This document shows positions 1 through 8,637 of a DNA stretch of 64,000 nt, piece after piece. Under the pieces are notes generated by a model. That model was not told where the DNA came from. It did no database searches and saw only the letters and a program-made list of their open reading frames with translations. The position numbers were made by a program, and so were the translations under genes. How positions within the stretch are numbered: the stretch's first letter is position 1; every line of letters begins with the position of its first letter. The stretch lies in the NCBI RefSeq assembly GCF_000819885.1, contig NZ_CDBO01000004.1:1-64000 (forward strand). The letters are read 5' to 3'. Source of the DNA: Aeromonas fluvialis (GTDB lineage Bacteria; Pseudomonadota; Gammaproteobacteria; Enterobacterales; Aeromonadaceae).

Positions 1-630
1 CTATCCTGACACGGGGGGATATTTTAAAAAACGCCTTTCCTGTTTGGTAGGCTTTGTACTTGGTGAAACTTTCCAGCATGTGCCAACCAGAATGCAAAAT
101 GGCTTTGTTTAGGGCGCTGTCCCCTAAACGTGTTGGTGAGTATTTTGGCTTCGAACGGCCATCATCAAAGGGTTCATCAGGAGTCTTTTTGACGCAATTT
201 AATCAAATCTGGTTGGGAGTCGGTGCCATTTATATCGCTATCTATGACTAATCCACCTTCATAAACACCTGAAATAAAACCCAAAACTAGCAATAATACG
301 TTTTGGGAACAGCGCCTTGTTTAGCCCAGCCTTCTGTTTAGCTTTATTCGGCAAGAAATGCCCTGCTTCATCTTGCTTGGCCTCTGGCCGCCGCGTCATT
401 TGCGCCGTGCGTAGTGCCTCAAACACGAAAATCTTGGCTGGGCTATTAACCAGCGCCCTGCTTGTTTGATGATTAAAATCGCGGCGGATATTGCCTTTTT
501 TTCCATGATAACCAGAGATCCGGCGCTTGGTTTTGGTACGACGGTTAGAACCCTTTTGCTGCCTTGCCAGCTTGCGTTGTAGTCGCTGGAGATGGCGGTC
601 GGCCTTACGCAGACTGGCGAACAAAATCAA
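1..630 (-). pseudogene. tnpB: IS200/IS605-family tnpB remnant, interrupted by a MITE
   Basis: This is the middle part of a TnpB-type RNA-guided nuclease/transposon protein, read right to left. The piece at 325-630 has the basic region with KLARQQKGSNRR and the MTRRPEAKQDE/GLNKA block typical of TnpB. The protein resumes at 1-104 with AILHSGWHMLESFTKYKAYQ. If the 204-bp insertion and one 8-bp repeat copy are removed, the frame joins exactly through GLNKAIL. The N-terminal half is absent, and after GKAFFKIS the sequence leaves the family pattern at the window edge, so the zinc-finger and last catalytic part are not seen. No tnpA lies alongside. It is a dead relic. Confidence 0.8.
113..316. mobile_element. 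204-bp MITE-like element with terminal inverted repeats
   Basis: Both ends, read inward, begin GGCGCTGT and continue as near-identical 22-bp terminal inverted repeats with three mismatches (left GGCGCTGTCCCCTAAACGTG, right GGCGCTGTTCCCAAAACGTA). The 8-bp direct repeat TTGTTTAG flanks it at 105-112 and 317-324. Precise removal restores the tnpB reading frame, which shows a genuine insertion. It has no transposase gene; an open frame at 54-251 merely crosses it. An 8-bp target duplication is usual for the IS1595 and ISL3 families among others, so a non-autonomous relative of one of these is possible, but the family is not proven. Confidence 0.85.
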
Positions 631-681
631 AATGATTGAATCTATTTGATTTGATCTATATTCTCATCCACATCCAGTGCG

Positions 682-1572
682 ATGAGAAACCTCATGTCCA
701 GACTCGATGATCTATCCCGCTACCCCCATGCCCAGCGTGAACGTCTCACGTTTATCGACTTCTGTCTCTACTACTTTGGCGAGGTGAGCAAAACCGATCT
801 GCTACGCCAGTTTGCGGTCGGATCTGCCTCCTGTACCCGGGATTTGGCGCTATACCGTGAACTGGCTCCGGAAAACCTAGAGTTCAAACACCAAACCAAG
901 CGCTATCACATAACGCAACAATTTGTACCGCTGTTTAACCATGAGCCAGAAACCCTGCTCAGCCGCCTGAGCCAGGGTATGGGTGAAGGCGTAAAACAGA
1001 TCTCGCCACCCGGCGAACACTGTGTTGATGCCATCCGCCTCATCCATCCAGACAGCAACACCATAGCCACCCTGATGCGCGCCATCACGCAGCGGCGGGC
1101 CATCAGCGTGCGCTATCACTCCTTAAGTTCTGGTGAGACAGAGCGTGAGCTGGCCCCCCATGTCTTGGTTAACAACGGCCACCGTTGGCATGTCCGCGCC
1201 TATGACCGGCGGCATGGTGAGTTTCGCGACTTCGTCACCACCCGCCTGCTGCAAGTGCACGAATTGGCGCAAGCCCCAAACACAGAACAGCGCGAGGCAG
1301 ATCTCGCCTGGCAGCGACAGATGACGCTGACACTCGTCCCCCACCCCGCGCTTGTCCACCCAGAAGCCATCGCCTTGGACTATGGCATGACCGATGGACA
1401 ATTGACGCTGACAGTGCGCGAGGCGCTGGTGGGTTACTTGTTGCAACAGTGGCGAGTCGACTGCTCACCTGATGCCCGGCTCGATCCCCGTTCCCATCCG
1501 CTCAGACTGGCCAACCATGACGTAGTCGCCACACTGACCAACTGCCGCCTGCTGCCAGGAGTTGCCCCATGA
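682..1572 (+). CDS. WYL-domain transcriptional regulator of the Wadjet operon
   Basis: The 296-aa protein has an N-terminal winged-helix region (about residues 10-75), a WYL domain (about 135-200, with ISVRYH near residue 142 and RWHVRAYD near 168) and a C-terminal extension of the WCX kind. This layout matches the BrxR/CapW group of defence-island regulators, which act as ligand- or damage-responsive repressors. Its stop overlaps the jetA start in ATGA at 1569-1572, so the genes are translationally coupled. That suggests autoregulation of the whole operon, which is inference. A second ATG at 694 is a possible start. No convincing promoter was found in the 50 bases upstream, where the tnpB relic ends. 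Confidence 0.8.
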   Translation: MRNLMSRLDDLSRYPHAQRERLTFIDFCLYYFGEVSKTDLLRQFAVGSASCTRDLALYRELAPENLEFKHQTKRYHITQQFVPLFNHEPETLLSRLSQGMGEGVKQISPPGEHCVDAIRLIHPDSNTIATLMRAITQRRAISVRYHSLSSGETERELAPHVLVNNGHRWHVRAYDRRHGEFRDFVTTRLLQVHELAQAPNTEQREADLAWQRQMTLTLVPHPALVHPEAIALDYGMTDGQLTLTVREALVGYLLQQWRVDCSPDARLDPRSHPLRLANHDVVATLTNCRLLPGVAP

Positions 1573-3038
1573 ATCAGGATCTGAGCTTTGAGTTTCTGGA
1601 GCAGTTCAAGGAGCAAAGCTTGGCGCTGCGTCTGTTGCGCTCCCCTCACTTTGCCCTGCTCGCCAGCTTTCTGCATCGGGCCTTCCTGGCTAAAAACCGC
1701 CGTGCCATCCCCTATCAGGAACTGATCGACGCGCTGGAACATCATCTGCAGGACATTGCCGACAGCCATGGTCCCGAGCTGTTTCCCAAGAGTGCCCGCG
1801 CCTATGTCGACGACTGGATCAACAGCCGCGGCGGCTATCTGCGCAAATACCTGCCACTGCAAAGCGATGAACCCGAGTGCGACCTGTTGCCCGAGATAGA
1901 AAAAGCCCTGCGCTGGATCGAGGAGATGCAGGGGCGCCGGTTTGTCGGCACCGAATCACGGCTCAAACTGTTGCTCGATCTGATCGGAGAGCTGGTCCAC
2001 GGCACCACGGAAGACAGTGCATCCAAGCTCGCCACCCTGAAAGCTCGCAAGGCCGAGATCGAGCAGGCCATCTGTGCCGTCGAGCAGGGACAGGATACGG
2101 GGATGTCAGCGACCCAGATCCGCGAACGGCTATTTTTTCTGGGCGATCTCTCGCGCCAACTGCTGGGGGATTTTCGCCAAGTGGAAGCCAACTTCCGCAG
2201 TCTGGACAAGGAAACACGCAAGACCATCACCCAGAGTGGCCTGCATAAGGGACTGGTACTGGATCAGGTGTTTGGCGATCAGGATGTCATCGACAGCTCG
2301 GACGAAGGACAGTCCTTCAGCGCCTTCTTCGAGCTACTGATGACGCCACAGATGCGCAGTGCGATGCGCCAGAACCTGCAGTCACTGCTGGAACATGGAG
2401 AGGCGAGAAATCTGGTGCAACAGGACACCCTGCTCAGCCATCTCTACAGTTACCTGCTGGATGCGGGAACCAAGGTGAACATCACCCGCCAGCAGATCAC
2501 CGACCAGTTGCGCCGTTACATCCAAGAGCAATCACAGGACAATAAACGCATTTTGGAACTGATCCGCGACTTCGAGGCACAGGCGCATCGCCTGGAAGGG
2601 CTTGATAGCCGCAGCTATCCGAATTTTGCCTCTGTGTCAGAGCAACAGGCCACGCTCTCTGTACTGCTGAGTCGCGGTCTCTACCATCCGCCGCAGAGCG
2701 AACAGTTCAATAACTCGGTAGCCGAAGCCGCGCCACAGGCAGAAGTGGATCTGCGTACCCTGTTCGAGGTGAGCCATATCGACGAACAGCAGTTGCAACG
2801 CCACATCCAACGTTGTCTGAGTGACTATCAAGGTCAGGTGAGCCTGGCCCAGGTCATCGAACACTACCCGATACGCCATGGCTTGGATGAGGTGCTCACC
2901 TATATCAAGCTGGCCTGCGAGCAAACGCTGCCTGCTCACATCGACACCACCCGGGAACAACAGATCCGCTGGCAGGCCGAGCCTGAACTCTGGCGGATAT
3001 TGCGCATTCCAGCCATCACCTTTGTCAGGGAGCTGTAA
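1569..3038 (+). CDS. jetA: Wadjet protein JetA (DUF3375)
   Basis: The 489-aa protein belongs to the DUF3375 family, the kleisin-like subunit (MukF/MksF analogue) of type I Wadjet. In characterised systems JetA, JetB and JetC form an SMC-like complex that extrudes DNA loops and recognises small circular plasmids, which JetD then cuts. The sequence opens with a conserved helical segment (EQFKEQSLALRLLRSPHFA) and is rich in charged helices throughout, as expected for a kleisin. Length is normal for the family. It starts inside the stop of the WYL gene and ends two bases before jetB, so the operon is tightly packed. The assignment rests on family pattern plus the exact jetABCD order. Confidence 0.9.
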   Translation: MNQDLSFEFLEQFKEQSLALRLLRSPHFALLASFLHRAFLAKNRRAIPYQELIDALEHHLQDIADSHGPELFPKSARAYVDDWINSRGGYLRKYLPLQSDEPECDLLPEIEKALRWIEEMQGRRFVGTESRLKLLLDLIGELVHGTTEDSASKLATLKARKAEIEQAICAVEQGQDTGMSATQIRERLFFLGDLSRQLLGDFRQVEANFRSLDKETRKTITQSGLHKGLVLDQVFGDQDVIDSSDEGQSFSAFFELLMTPQMRSAMRQNLQSLLEHGEARNLVQQDTLLSHLYSYLLDAGTKVNITRQQITDQLRRYIQEQSQDNKRILELIRDFEAQAHRLEGLDSRSYPNFASVSEQQATLSVLLSRGLYHPPQSEQFNNSVAEAAPQAEVDLRTLFEVSHIDEQQLQRHIQRCLSDYQGQVSLAQVIEHYPIRHGLDEVLTYIKLACEQTLPAHIDTTREQQIRWQAEPELWRILRIPAITFVREL

Positions 3039-3040
3039 CC

Positions 3041-3694
3041 ATGTCGACCATCCATGAAACAAGCGCACTGGGGGCGGATGCCCAACGGGACAAGTCTGCC
3101 GTGCTCATCCGGCTGCTCAAGGGCCCTCTCTATCTGCATCGGCAACGGGATCTCTGGCAGGTATTACTGCGCGAACAACACAGCATCCGCGACTACTTCC
3201 AGCAAATTGGCCTCTCCTTGCTGATCGACGAGGCCGAAGGGTACGCCTTCTTGAAGCAGCCCGAGAGCGCGGAAGAAGAGTCCGGTCAGGAGTTGCCACG
3301 CCTGATCAGCCGCCGCAACCTGAGCTTTGGCCAGACACTGCTATTGGTCTGCCTGCGCAAGCGGCTGGCCGAGCACGACAGCGCAGAGAGTGCGCCCCGC
3401 CTCATCGTCACCCGGCAGGAGATCCACCAGTGGTTGTTACCCTACTACCCCGAGGTGGGTAACGAGGTAAAGCAACGCCGCGAGCTGGATGCGCTGATCA
3501 AAAAATGCGATGAGATGGGCTTCCTCTCCATGCTACCCAAGCATCCGGATGACTTCGAGGTGCCGCGCATTCTCAAGGCCTTTGTCACCGCCGAACAGAT
3601 AGTGGAATTCAACCAGCTACTGGCGCAAAAACTGGCTGTCGCCGGGAACACGGCAGAGAACGCTGAAGAGAACAACGAGGAGAACGCGGAGTGA
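3041..3694 (+). CDS. jetB: Wadjet protein JetB (DUF4194)
   Basis: The 217-aa protein fits the DUF4194 family, the MukE/MksE-like KITE subunit that bridges kleisin JetA and the ATPase heads of JetC. The middle region (about residues 85-190) carries the winged-helix segments with LISRRNLSFGQTLLLVCLRKRL. The last 15 residues are an acidic, low-complexity tail rich in N and E. The start lies two bases after jetA, and the stop overlaps the jetC start as GTGA at 3691-3694. No catalytic residues are expected. Order and size match type I Wadjet operons. Confidence 0.88.
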   Translation: MSTIHETSALGADAQRDKSAVLIRLLKGPLYLHRQRDLWQVLLREQHSIRDYFQQIGLSLLIDEAEGYAFLKQPESAEEESGQELPRLISRRNLSFGQTLLLVCLRKRLAEHDSAESAPRLIVTRQEIHQWLLPYYPEVGNEVKQRRELDALIKKCDEMGFLSMLPKHPDDFEVPRILKAFVTAEQIVEFNQLLAQKLAVAGNTAENAEENNEENAE

Positions 3695-6600
3695 ATAGTG
3701 AGCTGAACGCGCAAATCTCTGCCAAGCACAGCCTGCCAAACCAGGCCCTGCAGGGCTTTCGCCTGATGCGTTTCGAGGTGTTCAACTGGGGCACCTTCGA
3801 TCAGCAAATCTGGCATCTGGCCGTAGAGGGCGACAACAGCCTGCTGACCGGCAACATCGGCAGTGGCAAATCGACACTGGTGGATGGTCTCACCACCCTG
3901 CTGGTTCCCACCCGCAAGCTGGCCTTCAACAAGGCGGCAGGCGCCGAGGAGAAGGAACGCTCGCTGGAGTCCTACTTCCATGGCTTCTATACCTCCCAGC
4001 AGGATGACTATGGCAAGGCACGCCCGGTCGGCCTGCGCGGCAAGGATCACTACAGCGTTCTGCTGGCCCAGTTCCACTCCGCCGCCCTGCAACAGAGCGT
4101 GACCCTGGCCCAGGTGTGCTGGCTGCCACCCGCCGAGAAACGCGTCAAGCGACTGTTTCTGGTGGCCGAGCAGCCGCTTACCATCGCCAACCACTTCAGC
4201 GGCTTTGGTGACAAGATAGCCGGACTGAAAAAGCAACTAAAACAGCAGGGTGGCTGCGAGCTGTTCGACAGCTTTGGCCCCTATCAGCAAGCCTTTTGCA
4301 AGGCGCTGGGACTGGGTAACGATGGCAAGGCGCTGGATCTCTTCAATCAGACCATCTCGATGAAGTCCGTGGGCTCAGTCACTGACTTCGTGCGTCAGAA
4401 CATGCTGACCCAGCCCGATGTCGAGGGGCTGATCCAAGAATTGGAGCGCAACTATGACGATCTCAAGCGGCTGCATGATGCGGTGGTCGCTGCCCGCCAG
4501 AAGGTCGAGTTGCTGGAGCCCGTCAGCCGACTGGGGGAGGACGTGCTGCAGGCCGAACAGGAGAAACAGCATATCCAGCAGTGTCGGGAGCAGACCGATG
4601 GCTTCATGGCACAACATGCCATCTCCCTCTATCAGAAGCGACTGCAGCGCAGCCGCCAGAACCTGGATAAGCTACAACTGCAGCGCGAGAGCCTGGATCG
4701 TAGGCTCGGTGAGCAGGAGCAACAGGTTGCCACCTTGCATCAACAGATCCTGGAAAATGGCGGTAGCCGCCTGCAACAGCTGCAGGGGGAGATGCACCGC
4801 CTGAGTCTGGCGCGCGACACGGCTCGCCATCACTACAAAGACTATCGCGATCTGACCCAAGCCCTGGCCCTGCCGGATACGCTGGAACTCGACTGCTTTG
4901 TCAGCAACCAGGCCGCCGCCAAGGAAAGGGCAGAAACACTGATGGGCGAGTTGGCCCAACTGGAGCAGCAGCGAGATACGCTCAAGCAGCAGGAGTGGCA
5001 GCAGAGCGCCCACCTGCAGCAACTGGGCGACGAACTCGCCGCCCTGAAGAAACGCCAGAGCAACATTCCCGCTCAGCAGTTGGCCATACGCGAGCGACTC
5101 TGTGCCGAACTGGGGTTAGATGAGAGCCAGCTCCCCTTTGTCGGTGAGCTACTGCAGGTCAAGGGTAAGGAGCTCGCCTGGCAAGGGGCCATGGAGCGGG
5201 TGCTGCACAATTTTGCCCTGAGCCTGCTGGTGCCGGAGCGACTCTACCCCACGATCAGCGAATGGGTGGAAAAAACCCATCTGGGCAGTCGCCTGGTCTA
5301 TTACCGGGTACGCCAGCCTGCCGATTATCTGCCAAGCCCGGCGACGCCTGGCTCGCTGCTGGGCAAGCTGGAGATCAAACCGGCCTGTGAGCAATACGAC
5401 TGGTTGCACAAAGAGCTGCAACGCTTTGACTATCTCTGCTGCGAGGATCTGGCCACCTTTCGCCGCAGCGACAAGGCGTTATCCCTCAACGGCCAGATCA
5501 AATCCGGCCCCTCACGTCATGAGAAAGACGACAGGCACGCCCTGCAGGATAAGAGCCGCTATGTGCTGGGCTGGAGCAACAAAGAGAAGATCCTGCTGCT
5601 GGCCCAACAGTACAGCCAGTTGCAGCAGCAGATCCAACAACGCCAGCAGCAGTTGCAACAACAGGAGCAGCGCCGCAGCATGCTCGACAAACTGCGCCAT
5701 CAGGCGTTAAGACTGGCCGATTTCAATCTGGGGTTTGAACAGATTAACTGGCCACGTTTTAGTGAGCAGATAGAACAGTTACAGCAAGAAGTACAGATAC
5801 TGGAGCAGAGTTCGGACCTGCTTCAGACGCTGCAGCAACAATTAACCTTGGCCAAGCAAACGTTCAAGGCGCTCGGGAGCGAGCGCGATAGCCTGCTGAC
5901 CAGCGTGGGGCAACAACAGAGCGAGATCGAGACCGATACCCTTGCCCTGACGGAAAAAGAGGCCTTGCTGGCTGGCGTCCCGCCGACCTTGCGCGAGCGC
6001 TGTTTTGCGACCCTGACCCAGTTCTATCAGGAGTATGGTGTCAGCGCCGGGTTGCGTATCGACATGCTGACCAACCAGACCAGCTTGCTGCGCGGTAAAC
6101 TCAACGATCGGGTGCAACATCTGGAGGAGAAACGGCGCAAGAAGGAGGGGCAAATGATCGATGCCATGAGCACCTTCCACTACCGCTTTCCCAACGATGC
6201 CAGTGAACTGGACAAGAGCCTGGCGGCATTGAAGGAATATCAACAGATCCTCCAACAACTGCAGCAGGAGGATCTGCCACGCCACGAAGCGCGTTTCAAG
6301 GAGATGCTTAACCGCGACACCATCCGCGCCATGGCGCTGTTTCGCAGCCAGCTCGACAAACATGAAGAGGAGATCGCTGCCCGCATCCGGCTCATCAACC
6401 AGTCGCTGCATGCACTGGACTACCAGATCGGCACCTTTATCGAGATTGACAGCGTCCCCTCCCCTGATGTGGAGATCCGCGAGTTCAAGCAGCGTCTCAA
6501 ACAGTGTGTCGAGCACACGCTGGATGACAACCTCTACTCGGAGCAGAAGTTCGAACAGGTAAAGTCACTGATCGAGCAGATGCGACAAGATGCAAAATGG

Positions 6601-7137
6601 ACCCAGAAGGTGGTCGATGTGCGCTTCTGGCATCTGTTCAACGTCATCGAACGCTACCGGGAGGATGGCAGCGAGAAGGAGTGTTACTCCGACTCCGGTG
6701 GCAAATCGGGCGGGCAGAAGGAGAAACTGGCCTACTCCATTCTGGCCGCCGCCATCTTGCTGCAATACCGGCTGGTCGGCAGCGAGACTAGCCAGACCCG
6801 TGCCGAGCGCCGCTTCAATCTGGTGGTGATCGATGAAGCTTTCGCTCGTGGCTCCAAAGACAGCACCCGCTTCGGGCTGGAGCTGTTCAAGAAGCTGGGG
6901 CTGCAACTGCTGCTGGTCACCCCCCTGCAAAAACTCGATGTCATCGAGCACTATGTCCGCCATGTGCACTTTGTCGATCTGAAGCAGAATCGATCCATGC
7001 TGCTGAACATGACCATCGAGGAGTATCGGCAACGGCTGGCTCAACATCAGGCCCTCGGCAGCTACAGCACGCTGGTTTCTGAGGTCCCGATTGCTGAGGT
7101 GCAGGCTTCAGACGTGAATGGTTCCGTGGGGAGATGA
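3691..7137 (+). CDS. jetC: Wadjet SMC-like ATPase JetC
   Basis: This 1148-aa protein is the motor of the Wadjet complex, related to MukB/MksB. A Walker A motif, GNIGSGKS, lies near residues 54-61. The ABC signature region SGGKSGGQKEK is near 1002-1012, and the Walker B segment LVVIDEAFARGS is near 1043-1054, so both halves of the ATPase head are intact. Between them are long glutamine- and leucine-rich coiled coils (roughly 260-420 and 620-760) around a hinge-like middle. A GTG start is used, overlapping the jetB stop. The gene ends inside the jetD start (ATGA at 7134). Length is normal and no disruption is seen. Confidence 0.93.
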   Translation: MNSELNAQISAKHSLPNQALQGFRLMRFEVFNWGTFDQQIWHLAVEGDNSLLTGNIGSGKSTLVDGLTTLLVPTRKLAFNKAAGAEEKERSLESYFHGFYTSQQDDYGKARPVGLRGKDHYSVLLAQFHSAALQQSVTLAQVCWLPPAEKRVKRLFLVAEQPLTIANHFSGFGDKIAGLKKQLKQQGGCELFDSFGPYQQAFCKALGLGNDGKALDLFNQTISMKSVGSVTDFVRQNMLTQPDVEGLIQELERNYDDLKRLHDAVVAARQKVELLEPVSRLGEDVLQAEQEKQHIQQCREQTDGFMAQHAISLYQKRLQRSRQNLDKLQLQRESLDRRLGEQEQQVATLHQQILENGGSRLQQLQGEMHRLSLARDTARHHYKDYRDLTQALALPDTLELDCFVSNQAAAKERAETLMGELAQLEQQRDTLKQQEWQQSAHLQQLGDELAALKKRQSNIPAQQLAIRERLCAELGLDESQLPFVGELLQVKGKELAWQGAMERVLHNFALSLLVPERLYPTISEWVEKTHLGSRLVYYRVRQPADYLPSPATPGSLLGKLEIKPACEQYDWLHKELQRFDYLCCEDLATFRRSDKALSLNGQIKSGPSRHEKDDRHALQDKSRYVLGWSNKEKILLLAQQYSQLQQQIQQRQQQLQQQEQRRSMLDKLRHQALRLADFNLGFEQINWPRFSEQIEQLQQEVQILEQSSDLLQTLQQQLTLAKQTFKALGSERDSLLTSVGQQQSEIETDTLALTEKEALLAGVPPTLRERCFATLTQFYQEYGVSAGLRIDMLTNQTSLLRGKLNDRVQHLEEKRRKKEGQMIDAMSTFHYRFPNDASELDKSLAALKEYQQILQQLQQEDLPRHEARFKEMLNRDTIRAMALFRSQLDKHEEEIAARIRLINQSLHALDYQIGTFIEIDSVPSPDVEIREFKQRLKQCVEHTLDDNLYSEQKFEQVKSLIEQMRQDAKWTQKVVDVRFWHLFNVIERYREDGSEKECYSDSGGKSGGQKEKLAYSILAAAILLQYRLVGSETSQTRAERRFNLVVIDEAFARGSKDSTRFGLELFKKLGLQLLLVTPLQKLDVIEHYVRHVHFVDLKQNRSMLLNMTIEEYRQRLAQHQALGSYSTLVSEVPIAEVQASDVNGSVGR

Positions 7138-8375
7138 CCATGATCGAACTCAAGACACTCAAGCAGAAACTGCTGAAGAAATGGCAAGGTTATGGACTGC
7201 ATCGGGCCTGGCTTGAGGGGGAATCACTGTTCCCCCTCATCATCAAACTATCCCGCCCCACCGACAAGGCCCTGCTGCACGACTTTGCCGCCCTGCGCCA
7301 GCAGATCGCCCGCCTGCAGGAGGGACTGACCGATCTGCCCGGCATCACGTTGCAGCAGCAGGAGGTCAACTACCCGACCATGGGGCGCCAATGGCTGCCT
7401 GCTGCCGTCGAGTTTGCCGATATGGCCGCCTTGGCCCGCTTTGTCGGGCAGGCACAGGCTTGGCGGATCTTTTGCGATGAGCACGCACGGCTGCTCGCCG
7501 CCTTCCCGGCGCTGCAGGCCTGGTTGCTGAACAATCCGGCCCAACTGAAAAAGCAGGCGGGTCATTGGCCTGAGCTCATCGCCGTCTGCCGCCACTTCTG
7601 TGCTCACCCACGCCCCGATTGCTATCTGCGCCAACTGGACATCCCCGGCGTCGATACCAAATTTATCGAGCAACACAAAAGCATACTGAAGAGTCTGCTG
7701 GATCAGCTGCTACCAGAGCAGGCCATTGACCAGACGGTGACCAGCCTGCGCGATCACGGCTTCGAGCGGCGCTTTGGCCTGCGCTACGAGGAGCCGCAGG
7801 TCCGCTTTCGTCTGCTTGACCCGCAACTGGCGGCCGAGTTTACCGGGGCCAGCGACATCACCTTGACGGTGCGCGACTTCGCCAAGCTGGATCTGCTGGT
7901 GGACAGGGTCTTTATCACCGAGAACAAGATCAACGGTCTGGCATTTCCTGGGGTACGCAATGGGCTGGTGATTTTCGGCCTGGGTTATGGCGTGCAACTG
8001 CTCAAAGAGGTGCCCTGGCTGGGCGCTTGCCAGATCCACTACTGGGGCGATATCGACAGCCATGGCTTTGCCATGTTATCGCAACTACGCAGCTATTTTC
8101 CGCGCACCCGCTCTTTACTGATGGATGAGGCCACCCTGCTCGCCTGCCGCCCCTGGTGGGGAAGCGAGCCCGCAGCCACAGCCCACCGAGCCGAACAGCT
8201 CCCCAACTTAAATGAGACAGAGCAACAGCTATACCAACGACTCAAAACACACTGGCAGCCCAACTTAAGGCTGGAGCAAGAACGAATTCCCTTCTCTTTG
8301 GTGACTGACACCCCGTCCATTCGGTGCGAGGCTTCCCACTTCTCAGGCCGCAGCGGAGATGACTTCATTGCATAG
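7134..8375 (+). CDS. jetD: Wadjet nuclease JetD (DUF3322/DUF2220)
   Basis: The 413-aa protein is the plasmid-cleaving subunit of Wadjet, a topoisomerase-VI-like nuclease. The N-terminal DUF3322 part spans about residues 1-190 and the C-terminal DUF2220 Toprim-like part about 200-390. The Toprim acidic residues are visible: the glutamate in FITENKINGL near residue 262 and the aspartates in WGDIDSHGF near 304-306. Both are intact, so nuclease activity is likely. The last 25-30 residues, after LEQERIPFS, look unlike the family core and may have been altered where the island joins flanking DNA. The start overlaps the jetC stop. Confidence 0.9.
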   Translation: MTMIELKTLKQKLLKKWQGYGLHRAWLEGESLFPLIIKLSRPTDKALLHDFAALRQQIARLQEGLTDLPGITLQQQEVNYPTMGRQWLPAAVEFADMAALARFVGQAQAWRIFCDEHARLLAAFPALQAWLLNNPAQLKKQAGHWPELIAVCRHFCAHPRPDCYLRQLDIPGVDTKFIEQHKSILKSLLDQLLPEQAIDQTVTSLRDHGFERRFGLRYEEPQVRFRLLDPQLAAEFTGASDITLTVRDFAKLDLLVDRVFITENKINGLAFPGVRNGLVIFGLGYGVQLLKEVPWLGACQIHYWGDIDSHGFAMLSQLRSYFPRTRSLLMDEATLLACRPWWGSEPAATAHRAEQLPNLNETEQQLYQRLKTHWQPNLRLEQERIPFSLVTDTPSIRCEASHFSGRSGDDFIA

Positions 8376-8581
8376 GCGGCAAACGCTTGAAGATGATTTT
8401 TTCAGCCATGTTTGTCACTGCCAACCCGAAATTATAAAAATCGCCATGTGCTACCGACGAACGCGTCGCGATCTTCGTCGCAGAAAACGCCCCAATCAGC
8501 TGCGGAATATCGGGTGAAATGTCGGATGTACGCACCAGAAAACAGACTGTTCGGATACTGGTCATCCAGAAGGCAAACAAT
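8376..8581. other. Gene-poor junction between Wadjet island and O-antigen locus
   Basis: About 200 bases separate jetD from the O-antigen ligase terminator. A minus-strand frame (8365-8580, 71 residues, ending FKRLPPMQ) and a plus-strand frame both cross it, but neither has a convincing ribosome-binding site or a family I recognise. The minus frame could be the C-terminal scrap of a deleted gene, but I cannot name it. Confidence 0.4.
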
Positions 8582-8612
8582 AAAAAAAGCCAGCCGTTTT
8601 TATGCGGCTGGC
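8582..8612 (-). terminator. Terminator of the O-antigen locus
   Basis: Read on the minus strand, an 8-bp perfect stem (GCCAGCCG with CGGCTGGC) is followed by seven T. It lies 25 bases after the stop of the ligase gene, the last gene of the locus. It works in the minus direction only, because the plus-strand side lacks a T run. Confidence 0.85.
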
Positions 8613-8637
8613 CTTCCCTCTACGTAGTCAAATAGCA

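Noticed and set aside
54-251. 65-codon plus-strand frame at the left edge
   Set aside because: It runs across the MITE end and the reverse of tnpB, so it is an accidental frame.
877-1862. Several minus-strand frames opposite the WYL and jetA genes
   Set aside because: They are antisense to intact family members, lack ribosome sites and resemble no family.
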